DNA of 64,000 nt from Elmis aenea. Its lineage: Eukaryota; Arthropoda; Insecta; Coleoptera; Elmidae. The notes beneath the pieces are model-generated. The model was not told where the DNA came from. It was given only the letters and a program-made list of their open reading frames with translations, and made no database searches. The translations under genes and the position numbers were made by a program. This document shows, in pieces, positions 49,279-59,879 of the stretch (position 1 is its first letter; each line of letters opens with the position of its first letter). Where the stretch lies: contig OX393578.1 in NCBI GenBank assembly GCA_947652605.1, positions 3,286,001-3,350,000 on the forward strand, given 5' to 3'.

Positions 49279-49900
49279 TTACAAATCAGTTTTGGGTCCT
49301 AAACTTAACGGGATCGCTTGCAGTTCCGTTCGTAAACATAAAAACTCGGCACAAACACACATAAGAGTCACACACGCCACGTTCAGCGTCCACCACGAAA
49401 ATGTCGTCGGAAATTCCCCGTTGTAAAACCAGCACACGACTAAATGGATAGCATGCCATGTACAACTAAAATCTAGGCATTGTTTTGTACGTTCGACTAT
49501 AACCCAAAGTGTAGCGGAACTACAAGAAAGAAACAATTAGACGTCGAAGTGTTTTCAAGGATTTTACAACTCACCCTACTAATGCATTAAGAACAAACGC
49601 AGATATCACCATTTTACCACCAAAATCTTTAACTTGTATCTCCTGTGGCAAAAAAGAAATAAAAGATAAGTACAAGAGAAGGTATAGCAATAATTTTCGA
49701 TCGACTGATCAACTTCAACATTAACTTACATGGTATTCAAATATGTGATCTAAAGTCCTATTATCTCCAGCCAAAATCCCCAGTGCAGCGAGTATTATAC
49801 CTAAGGAAACGTACATAACACATTGAACAGACACAATTTGTCCGATAATGAGCCATGGGTCCCACTGAGTGTATCGAAATGATCCTGTTAACTTTTTCAT
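49279..49900 (-). CDS. Sys1: Sys1, Golgi membrane trafficking protein
   Basis: Three minus-strand exons, 49900-49730, 49642-49575 and 49519-49279, keep phase and give 159 residues; the human protein is of about the same size. Sys1 is a four-helix Golgi membrane protein that recruits the GTPase Arl3/ARFRP1 to the trans-Golgi. The N terminus FRYTQWDPWLIIGQI is diagnostic. It is followed by MYVSLGIILAALGILAG, LDHIFEYH, MVISAFVLNALVG, VERTKQCLDFSCTWHAIHL and FPTTFSWWTLNVACVTLM, and then the cytosolic tail LCLRTELQAIPL. The start at 49900 is the only ATG in the right place; an upstream in-frame GTG at 49912 is not used in eukaryotes. Donors and acceptors are canonical. Confidence 0.95.
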
Positions 49901-51895
49901 ATTTATTTTCACTGTTCTTACAGTTCATTAAGCTAATTTTGTTGTAGTACTAATCTATTCGTGGTTTCCAAACATATTTAGTTGTATAACTGACGTTTCC
50001 AGGTTATGTGGGCATATCACAATTATTACACCAATAATTATAAACGAAGCTGAGAAGATTCACAAAAATCATAACTATTTTTAAAATGATAGTAATTGTT
50101 TGATGACAGCAAACCAAAGGATTAATCAGAGCAGTTTATTTACTGTGTGCAAATAACCACGCACTTTCAATCTGACAGTTCGACTGTTCTGAAGTTGGAC
50201 TTTTGGTGTATTGGCAATATCACTTGGGAACCATTCACACTACTAACACTATCATAGGATCAAAATTAGTTCATTATTTTATTTAATTCAATTACTAATT
50301 GCTACCAATTTGATACAATTTTTGGGCTTAATCAGGGAGCTTGTTAATTTTCATTTATTAATAAATTAAAAATTGAGCTTAAATATTTTTTTAAACAATT
50401 TCAAAACTGTTTAAATAAATACAATGTTGATTAGAAAATTGTACCTTATCCCTTATACTTATATCATTGTTTACTAAATCAATCTATCCTTAATGCAAAA
50501 CACAATTTTATTAAAATTTAAATGAATCATTAGGTTTCCAAATATTGTTTTAAAAATAACTTCCTTTTGAGGCGATGTTTTGCGATTATTTGCTAAAAAT
50601 TAATTAAAACTCTTTCTATTTTGTAAACAGTTAACATGAAAGTGCTTTCGTGCAAATTTTTTTTAGAGGAGCTTTATAAGTTTTATTTCTTGTTTATTTA
50701 ACACTAAATTTTGTTAAAGTAATGAAATTAAAAAGCGTGTTGTATTGTAATATGATTGGAAATGAGTATTATGAGTTAAATTATTTATGATAGCGTTAAT
50801 GCTTAGTAAACAATTTTTATGTACGTTGATCATGGAATTTTCATTATTTTATTATTAATATAAATTGTTCTATTATTAATATTGTTCACAATGCGGCGTT
50901 GTTTTAATTTATTTGAGAATCTATTCGTCTCTTGTATATTCGTTATAACTTGGTATTATTATAGAGGAGTTTGTAATAAGAATTCTATTTATAAGGAAAA
51001 AATGCAGGTTATCTTCCCACTTTCATTTAATAATACAGAGATGAAAAATTCTTAATATACCTAGGGCAGAAGGAAAAAGTTTATTAGGTACGCTTCAAAA
51101 AATCGATGAAGTCTTACTAATGTCGGGATTAAATTAATTCAGCTACAAAAAGTAAAAAAGAGATTTTTTGCTGTGATGTAACACAAAATCAACTTCATTT
51201 CCTTGTTTTTTTAATGACAGACATTATAGAACGACAGTGATATAGGTTTCAGCGTATTATTTCTTCTTTTTTAATTTTAAATCCGTACAAAAATATCATT
51301 GTGCTAATTAAAAAAAACTGATGGAATCTTTTTTCGTTTAAACAATGCATATTTGCACTTGTTATTTGATGGCAATCGTAATAATTGAATTGAAAAAGTC
51401 ATATTGAAAGCTGAATGGCGTGGATAAAGTGCAAAAAACGATTATTAAATATTACAAATAAACTAAATAAAATCCTCTCTGGTATATTAAATGTTATAAA
51501 TATCTGCACACGCACCCATGGCATTTTAATCAAAGCCATTTTCAGTTCGTTTTGCTTTAGAGCATGAAAATGCAAAATACAAATTGAAACTGCATAATTT
51601 TAGTTTTGTTTTAGATAACATCGGTGAGTGCGCATCATCAATTTACCATTTCATTAGATAGAAATCACATCCGACAAGATAAATGAGGTAGATTATGGAT
51701 GTGAATGTTTGAAATTACAGTACAAAACATTTATGACAAGGTATGGGGCAAGTCAAGTTTGTATCCTGAAAATTAGTGCGATTTAATGTGCACCTGGGAT
51801 GGGTTTAGAAAAATAAGAAGATGGAAATTATAATTTAAAAACAAATTAAAACAGAAAGTAAACAACTACTGTTAAATAATGACTTGTTATCATCC
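49901..51895. other. Sys1 promoter region, then no gene
   Basis: The first few hundred bases should hold the Sys1 promoter; no TATA box is evident. The rest is AT-rich without supported features. Confidence 0.4.
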
Positions 51896-52164
51896 CAGTG
51901 GCGTAGCGAGGGTAAATGACGCCTGGGGCATAGTTTTTTTTTCGCTCCCCCTCGTCAGTATTTTTATTGTATTGTTGTATTATTTATTTAAATACACTGA
52001 AATAGTAATGACAACAATTTTAATAGTATTGGCATTGTAGTTTTCTGGCTTTAAATAAATAAAATAAACGGCAAAAAAAAATTTTTGTCTTCGCGGCGCC
52101 TCCTCAAGACTGGCTGGCGCCCGGGGCGTCGATACCTCCCTTGCCCCCCATCGCTCCGCCACTG
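51896..52164. mobile_element. hAT-type MITE (269 bp) with 8-bp target duplication
   Basis: Left end CAGTGGCGTAGCGAGGG; right end, inverted, CAGTGGCGGAGCGATGG. The flanking octamers are TATCATCC (left) and TATCTTCC (right), a duplication with one change. GC-rich ends and AT-rich centre are typical of this MITE type. No coding capacity. Confidence 0.9.
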
Positions 52165-53075
52165 TATCTTCCGTATCATAATTCATACTAGAAATTTCTA
52201 AATATCGATTGAATTAACCAATTTTTTGTTTCTAAGGGTTGCTTTGGTGTATATTAGATAAGTACATTTTTGTAATTGTATATTCATTCTAGCTTGCTTT
52301 ACGTGTTTAGATGAGAAATAGAACATAATCAGGTACAAAAATAAGTTAAATTAAAAATCGCTTATCTTGTTTATGAAGGATATTTTGTAGAAATGCTAGA
52401 CCAGTTTTGAAACTCTTGTGTTTTCCTCAGTGGCAATATTACTTAAATTAAATTATTAGTACTGATTTGCTCCTGATAAAAATAGGAGAGTCTTGAAATA
52501 TGTAAAGCATTCTAGAAGAGATCCTTTATAAAAATAGATAGGTGATTTCAATTTAAAATAATTTATGGCGTTACATGAATCATTTATAAATAATTCAGGC
52601 ATTAATAAAATCATGTATAATTCTACAATCATTGATTGGGAACTGAAGCGAACTATACATTTTTAAAAAGGTTTTGTCTAATGGAACATAAATTAATCCT
52701 ATGCACAGCTGTATTTCCCATGTAGAAATGTGTTGTTATATGATTTTGTTACATCGAAACACTAATGAGTTACTAGCATTGGACAGAGCGCAGCTTTTTA
52801 TTTTTAGGTTACAGTTCTAAAATGTATATAAAAGTTTCCTGCAAAAAATAAACTGTTCCTGTAAACTAATTTGAATGATGTACCAGTAGCTGCTTCGTTA
52901 ATTAACGAAATACCTAGATAACACAAACAGAAATAGAGCCACTGATTATCTGTAATATATCCACATTTTTGTTAAAAAAATGGAGTGCATGTTCTTAACT
53001 GCCACAAAATTAATGGCATGAAAATCAATATGACTTAAATAAGATATAGGAAAGTTGATTATTCCAGCTTAAAAA
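52165..53075. other. No gene seen
   Basis: AT-rich, no supported exon, repeat or RNA. Confidence 0.45.
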
Positions 53076-53821
53076 CTAACCAGGGAAGGTCACGATATGT
53101 TGTCGCTAGAATCTGATCAAGGCTGTGTTTATTGCATCAAGAACATCAAAACTAAATGTTTTGCAGAGTTATACGTGCCACTGGCCAGAGAAAAACTGAA
53201 AGGTTGTTTAGTAAAAGTAATTTTTCGATCGCGTTGGCGATGAAACCGTCAGAGATAAAATCGAAATTCTTCTGTTTACCAATTCGCGCATCCTTTGCAA
53301 GTAAAATGGTGCAAGGTTTTTGAGAAAATCTCGAACGCTTCCGAAGAAAAACGTCAAAAACGAAACCCCTGCAAAAGCGCTATGATTTGAGAAGTTGTAT
53401 AACCAAATCTATGCGACTTGCAAAGGCGTTTAACATGGAAGAAACCCTTTTCGCATAGATTTGGTTATAACAGATATACCACAACTTCTCAAATCATAGC
53501 GCTTTTGCAGGGGTTTCGTTTTTGACGGTTTTCGCCGCAGACGTTTAAGATTTTTTCAAAAACTTTGCTCCATTTTACTTGCAAAGGCTGCGCGAATTGG
53601 TAAATAGAAGAATTTCGATTTTATCTCTGACGGTTTCATAGCCAAAGCGATCGCAAAAATTACTTCATTCATTCAACATTTCAGTTTTTTCCCTATTTTT
53701 CTGAAGGAAATGGCCAGTGGCACGTATAACTCTGCAAAACCTTTAGTTTTGATGTTCTTGGTGCAATGAACACAGCCTTGACCAGATTCTAGCGACACAT
53801 ATCGTGAGCCTTCCTTGTTAG
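53076..53821. mobile_element. 746-bp palindromic foldback element
   Basis: The left half (53076 to about 53415) and right half (about 53449 to 53821) are inverted copies of one another. Paired blocks include TCACGATATGT, TCGCTAGAATCTG, AGTTATACGTGCCACTGGCC, GATAAAATCGAAATTCTTC and AACCAAATCTATGCG. About 33 bases at the centre are unpaired. The ends read CTAAC and GTTAG. No protein is encoded, and the superfamily is not clear. A half copy lies at 59880-60870. Confidence 0.9.
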
Positions 53822-53889
53822 CAAGCTCTCTTAAGTTTAACAGTGCCCTAAGGCTTATTCTTTAACTGTATATGGGCCGATTGCCGTTC

Positions 53890-54136
53890 TAGTTTTAACA
53901 TGGGGATCTCGCTTATTGTAAGAGACAGAGCATAGGATTAAAATTGGAAAAAATTCTAAATTTTACGATGATTAATCTAAAAACAGTTCATAAGTTTTTA
54001 TGAAAACATTTGCAGATATTTGAAATCTTTTTGGATAGTATCAATTAGCATAAAATTTAGCAACCTTGTATTTAAAACTATGCTCTAGCCTTTAGCCCTT
54101 ATGATAAGCGAGATTCCCACATTGGAACACGCCTAA
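53890..54136. mobile_element. Short eroded foldback MITE of the CATGGGGATCTCGC family
   Basis: Left side has CATGGGGATCTCGCTTATTG, right side ATAAGCGAGATTCCCACAT. Inner blocks AGAGCATAG and CTATGCTCT also pair. Terminal CAGGG/CCCTG and TA are not visible, so both tips are lost. Confidence 0.7.
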
Positions 54137-54306
54137 TTTTAAACTAAACTAAACTAAAATTATAATTTAAGTTCTCCAGATTTCGTTGACTAAAACATCA
54201 TATTTCTGCACATTTTATTTAAGCATAATGATACATAACACAGAAGTTAATATTATTAAGTTGTTGGCTGGATTAATACTTCAAATTAAATACTTAATTA
54301 TGTAGA

Positions 54307-54548
54307 TTATTCCTTCTGAAGGGAGGATGTATCTGCAAACAATGGACAAGAATATTTCCAAAAGCTTTCCACGATGCCATTTGTTTCAATGCAGTGGTTT
54401 GCACAATCTACTAACATCTCATTTCTATAGCAACGATCACAGGAGAGAATACAAAAATCGACAGGATCCAAATAATAGGACGCAGTCTTTGTGTTTACTA
54501 AGTTGCCAGTTAATAAACATGTTATCGTCACAAATAACACCCACGAAT
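54307..54548 (-). CDS. Eclosion-hormone-like peptide, main exon
   Basis: The exon runs from an acceptor (GTTACAG at 54549) to a stop at 54307. The frame starts inside a hydrophobic run (SWVLFVTITCLLTG), i.e. a signal peptide whose first codon lies in an upstream exon. The mature part has six cysteines: FCILSCDRC (C-x3-C-x2-C), then after eight residues DCANHC (C-x3-C), then after 14 residues KYSCPLF. Eclosion hormone, the ecdysis trigger in insects, has the same C-x3-C-x2-C, C-x3-C, C order but with about 12 and 10 residues in the two gaps. So the C3-C4 gap is shorter by four and the C5-C6 gap longer by four. It may be a diverged paralogue. The best candidate first exon (ATGG at 61663-61660) gives MDSWVLFV and an 81-residue precursor, normal for this family. 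Other small cysteine-rich secreted peptides remain possible. Confidence 0.55.
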
Positions 54549-55885
54549 CTGTAACAAAATGTGAACGAGAATAATTTAATGAAGTCGGTTGTAATGTTTA
54601 CGGATAGACGCTTAGACTACATATGTACAGTTAAATGCCAATAAGAATGCAGAACTCAAAATATGTAATTAAAAACCACATTAATACGATTGCTATAAGT
54701 GTAGAGATTAGAGGCTTAATGTTGGTCTAGCATTCAAGTGATTTACCTTAAATTTTATGCGTTTTTAAACTCTATCTTTATGCACTTTTTTATTAAAGGA
54801 TTAGAATTATATTACATCAAAACTTAAGCTACGTTGTGATTATAAATCTACACTTTACTTTTGAGAAACGTTTTTCTTCGCCAATTAAACAAATCGTTTA
54901 ATTTTTGAATGCTAATCAGGTAGTACTAAGTTTAATTAATAACTGAGGGAGCTGCTAATGCGACTATAATTAGTGAAATTAGCCAGAGTCTTGTAAGCGA
55001 TCCTCAAACAGAATGGTGTCAAACACGACATGCGGTTTAATATCGAATGTGGATGTTTCATGAATAAATTAGTACTTGGGAGGCTTTGTCTTTTTGCTTT
55101 TATGCTGGATTTATTACTTTAGGAATTAAGTACAATTAATTAGATGCCCTAAATGATTTATTTGATACCGATTTGTTTGGTTGTTTAACGTTACTTCAAT
55201 ATCACAAACACTCCTGCATTCTTGTTGCTGTACAAAATTAATGGACACCTTTTATAACTGTCTGCTACAAAACGGTTTATTAGGACAGTACTAAAAAGAA
55301 TTGAAAGGTAATTTTGCGGAAACAAAATTTAAGCAAATTTAAACTTAGCTGATTTCCAAAAGAATCGTTTCTGGAAATACTCAAATTATGCAATTTTTAA
55401 ACACCGTGTATGCGATGAAGTTTCTTTGGCACCTCATCAAATAGATTAAGGAATGCTCTTTCGCATAGCATACCACTTAAAATTTTATCTTTATTAGAAC
55501 GGTAGATATTAATTTTTATATCAACATTTAATACTTATTGGAAAATTTGGCCATGTACGCAAATGCAGTGTTTTAAATAATTGCAAATAATTTTAAAACC
55601 ATGCATGTCAGCTACAACAATCCTCTAACAAAAATAACTTAAAGTAAATAAGATTTCAAAAATGTAATAATATACAGAGTGTTGTATTTAAAAATCCAAA
55701 TTTGGTGTCAATTTTGGACACCCTGTATGTGTTAAAAAAATTTGCTAACGCTTCGTCGATAGCTCCGATGAAATTCCTTCGAACGCCGTGTTGTTTGAAA
55801 TTTTATATTAATTATTAGCCGAAATATGAATTGTTAATAAAGATCTTTTTCTACGACCACAAATGTAAATGGCTCTTACCGTACA
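54549..55885. other. No further exon seen
   Basis: AT-rich. 55676-55730 looks like a tiny MITE remnant (ACAGAGTG at left, GACACCCTGTATG at right). No upstream exon of the hormone-like gene could be recognised here. Confidence 0.4.
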
Positions 55886-56073
55886 GCCTGCATGCATAGT
55901 AAGTGGGTCCTAACGCACGGTAAGCAATCGCACACTTGTCTAGAAAGATCGAATTAGCCTTGCGTCAAACACTGGCACTGCCTGCATGCATAGTAAGTGA
56001 GTTATAACGCACGCTAAGCAAAACGCACACTTGTATAGTAATGTCAAAGTAGGCTTACGTCAAAATTAACAAG
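55886..56073 (+). repeat. 94-bp tandem duplication
   Basis: GCCTGCATGCATAGTAAGTG occurs at 55886 and 55980. Each copy continues with TAACGCACG, TAAGCAA and CGCACACTTGT blocks and ends with GCGTCAAA or ACGTCAAA. About 85 percent alike by eye. Confidence 0.85.
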
Positions 56074-57596
56074 ACAACGTAATTACATGTGTATATTAGC
56101 CAAAAAAGCCGTTAAAATCGTAGGTATTATGTGATCGTAGAAAAAGTTAGCTACATAACACGAGTTGTAAAGCAATTACGTACTCGTTGCTACGCGGCTC
56201 CGTGCGCAACTTTTCCACTCGTGCGTAATATGCTTCTTACAACTCTTGTGATGTAATACTATTTTCATACAATAAAAAATGGTGGAGGCGCCGGGTAATC
56301 TTATTATTATTTTTGAAATAAATGCAAATAACTTTAAAACTATGCAATTTAGCTATAACAAACTCTTTACAACAGTAACTTCGAATTAAAGATTATAAAA
56401 AAGTATTAAGATACAGAGTATTGTTTTTAAAAATACAAGGTTAGTGCAATTTTTAAAAACCCTGTGTTCGCAAAAAAAAGAGACTGAAATAGCCCTTATA
56501 ATTTCTTTTAGAATTATGTGTAGTTTAAACTTTTATCTTAATTTCAACCGGGGATAGTAACTTTTAATTAAACTTTTCTTAGACATTTTGTGGGTGTAGA
56601 AATGTCCTTATGATTATATTTAATCATATTTTTGTAAATTGTGCCTCAACCATAAGACACTTTCGGATACCCTGTATCTGTCAAGCGTTAAACAGACGCT
56701 GCTGTTAATAGATTTGCACCATCAAAAGCCCTAATATTACTGGTTGACCTGTAACACACAACGTAATTACAGAAATCAATTAATAAGTATTAATTATCTT
56801 TTGAATTATTGCGCTGGCTACATGACCACTTTCTGAAAGCTAATATTAGCATAGTTTGACCTAAATCAATAGTTTGCTTTGGAGTTATTACCGATATTCA
56901 TAAACCAGCAATAAGCAATCGATTTACTTAAAAGTTTAAGCAAGCAATGTACGTATTAATAAATTTAAACACAAATAGCTGTAAAAAGTGGCAAAAAAAT
57001 GATTATACGCTAAGAAAATTATGACCTGGAACGTCTTGAAAGACGCATCTTATTTTGAGCGTGTTTCTAGTGCCAATAACGTCACATTGTGGTGTATGTT
57101 GTGCTTTTTCTGCCCTTTGTAGTACGAATATAACCTACAAGATGTGAAAAAAGCCTGCAGATAAGTTGTTACCTCCTTATCTACAGCAAAAACGTTGACT
57201 TGTTGTAAAATCCTTGATACAAATCATGCGTGAATCTAGTAAAATCTAAATTTTAATAGTGCTGCATCAGTTCCAAGCAAGAATATTAATTAAAATAAAT
57301 CATAAAGCAAAATAGGGCTTTTAATTTTGAAAAATAATCTAATTGGAAAGGACGAAAGTCTTTAAAACTAGTAGAGAATTTTTTTCAAGAAGCGATTCTT
57401 TTAAACAAGACATAAGTAATTTTCTAAGTAACTTTAAACACATTTATATCTTAAATTGATTCACTTAAATAACCCAACATTCACTAGGGAAAAAAGAAGC
57501 TACTAGAGATACTGCAGAATTGAAAACACACACACTTTTTGGTAACACAGGCCGAATTTCAGAACATTGTGAACGTTGTTGTTTTAATTTTGATAA
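56074..57596. other. No gene seen
   Basis: AT-rich; 56402-56455 and 56660-56680 carry further bits resembling CAGGGT-type MITE ends (for example ATACCCTGTATCTG). Nothing else is supported. Confidence 0.4.
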
Positions 57597-58345
57597 CTGT
57601 TCTTATATAAATTATATGCTCTGAATTTAATGGAACACGCAGTTTTTTGCTATCTCATCAAGTTTTTCATCAAAATGGAAAAAAAAGGTTGATGAGTATT
57701 TAAAAAAACTAAATTTATTTCTAAACTATCTAAACAAAAAACTATTTGCACAATTTAACTTATAGTTGCTGTTCTTATACAAATCACATGCTCTGAATTC
57801 AATGGCGCACACAGATTTTCGCTAGCACATCAAGTTTTTTTTTAACAGAATGAAAAACAGATTAATGATTCTCAAAAAAAAAACATGATCAAAACTATAA
57901 AAAAAATATATTTGTGTCATTTATATTAGAATTGCTGTTCTTATTTTTATAATGGCACACGCAGTTTTTCGCTATCTTTATCAAGTTTATCAGCAAAATG
58001 GAAAAAAATAAGTTTTTACTTCGAATCTATTTAAACAAAAAATTATTTGTATAATTTATATTAAAATTGCTGTTCTTATATAAATAACATCCTCTGAATT
58101 CAATAGCACATACAGATTTTCGCTATCACATCAAGTTTACCAGGAAAATGGAAAACAAATTAATGGGTTTTCAAACAAAAAAACAGATTAATGGGTTTTC
58201 AAACAAAAAACTTTAATTTTATAACTATTTAAACAAAAAACTATTTGTGTAATATAAAAAGTGCTGTTTTTATATAAGTAACATGCTCTGAAATCAATGG
58301 CACACTCAGATTTTCGCTATCTCATCAAGTTTTTCAGCAAAATGA
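57597..58345 (+). repeat. Tandem array, ~135-194 bp units, about 4.5 copies
   Basis: CTGTTCTTATATAAAT and variants recur at 57597, 57769, 57935, 58070 and 58264. Each is followed by GCTCTGAATTCAATGGCACA-like, TTTTCGCTATCxCATCAAGT-like and AACAAAAAACTATTTG-like boxes. One unit has lost about 20 bp and another has an internal 30-bp duplication (TTAATGGGTTTTCAAACAAA). Confidence 0.85.
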
Positions 58346-58472
58346 AAAGTTTGGGTCCAATGCGTAGAATTACATATGTATATACCTGCCATACGCAAAT
58401 AAAGGATTTTAATTTTACCTGATTTATAAAACAAACGGGTTACATACATATTTAAAGGGTTAATAAACTTAC

Positions 58473-58628
58473 TGTTATTGTATTTTGACTGATTTCTAAC
58501 TGTTAAAAATCCGGAAACCGGGACATTAGGTAATAAGTCGCTAGCCTTTGGACCGATACGCTCGGGTCTACAAGACGTCGCGTGGTACCTGCACAACTCG
58601 CGTAGCCGATCAAATTTATAAAAAAATT
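58473..58628 (-). CDS. Candidate isolated exon, unrecognised
   Basis: On the minus strand an open frame with higher GC than its surroundings reads RLRELCRYHATSCRPERI, then KASDLLPNVPVSGFLTV, and ends at a good donor (AACA|GTAAGT at 58473). A weak acceptor (CACACAAAG) precedes it. It lies between the minus-strand promoter at 61.7 kb and the hormone-like exon at 54.5 kb, and its phases (starts with two leftover bases, ends with one) would allow it to be an alternative or included exon. I recognise no family. Confidence 0.3.
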
Positions 58629-59879
58629 CTTTGTGTGAAAATCTGATGTGATACCAAAAAAACTAAAAGCAGATTCGCAATTAGCGCCACCGAATTAGTA
58701 AATAACACCAATCAAATGCAAAATAACAAAATGCATGTCGGCCTGTGTAATCGTTAGTCAACTTTTCGTTGTACTGGATGAAAAATTTCACAATTTCATA
58801 CTTTAATATCACACACAAACTCTAAAAAATAATTATCCGTTTAGTAATCGCACTATCAATCAATCAGAAGACGAACGGAAATATGTAATAAAAAACCTAA
58901 CGTCAAACTTTATATTAACGATCGCGTGACACAAACGTCTTTTTCCATATTTTATTTCCTTCCCCATGATTTATTTGCCAGAAAGTTCGTACCTTAAATG
59001 AATCCACATTGTCTGGTTACAATTTTAAACGCTTCTTTCTATAAAGAAGATGCACTTTATAAATGATAAGAAAATAAGGTTTCACATTTTGAGGCAAGTT
59101 TTGTGGTTTCATTTCCTGTTTAAAAATTTCCCGTAAATTAAAGCTTCTCAGTGAATTTTGCGCTGCTAAAAGAAATATAGGGATTTTAAATGATATAAAA
59201 ACGGATTGCGTAAACGTTTTTGCGAGAATAACATGTATCGAATGACACGTGCTGTACTGCTTTAGAAATAAACAACAACCCGGATTTTTCAAGACCTTGA
59301 TGTTTTCAAACACGACATCTAATGAGACATCGTTACTTACTGATTATACCATAAAAATAAGTAGCACAACAAAGTTTTTTTTTTGTTTTCTTGCACACAA
59401 GCGAGTTCAGGTTGATGGAAAAATACACGTAGGTTCCCGCACGCCTCCACGCCACTATTCCCAGAACATTCGAAGCAATCTCATTTGTTTTGGAAAAAGC
59501 ATCAAGATCTAAGTAGCAGCTGATGTACGACGCATTAAAAATTTGTGATAATATATTATATAACACAGATGTTTTGTGAGGGCTCATGTGCGTTAGTATC
59601 GTTTTTTGATTGCCTAAATCTTGTTAAAACTGCAAATGGTGTGGAGAAAAACGTGATCTCTTAACATATGTACCCTAAAATAGGGGCTTCTTCAGCATGA
59701 AATCATCATTACGTTTAATTTATTTCAGAAAATATTAAAAGCAGAAGAAAAAAGATTGTAAACCACCCAAAAAAAGAAAACACGTTTAACATTGTTGTAT
59801 TTACTGTTCTTCATATACTTTTAAATTTTAAAACAATAACCTTGTTTAAAGAAGTACCCCCCACAAAGTTTTTTAGCCC
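58629..59879. other. No supported gene
   Basis: AT-rich; open frames at 59017-59313 (minus) and 59249-59512 (plus) overlap each other and have no recognisable content. Confidence 0.4.

Noticed and set aside
58306..58472. Continuation of the minus-strand frame below 58473
   Set aside because: It runs past a strong donor into the tandem array; probably intron.
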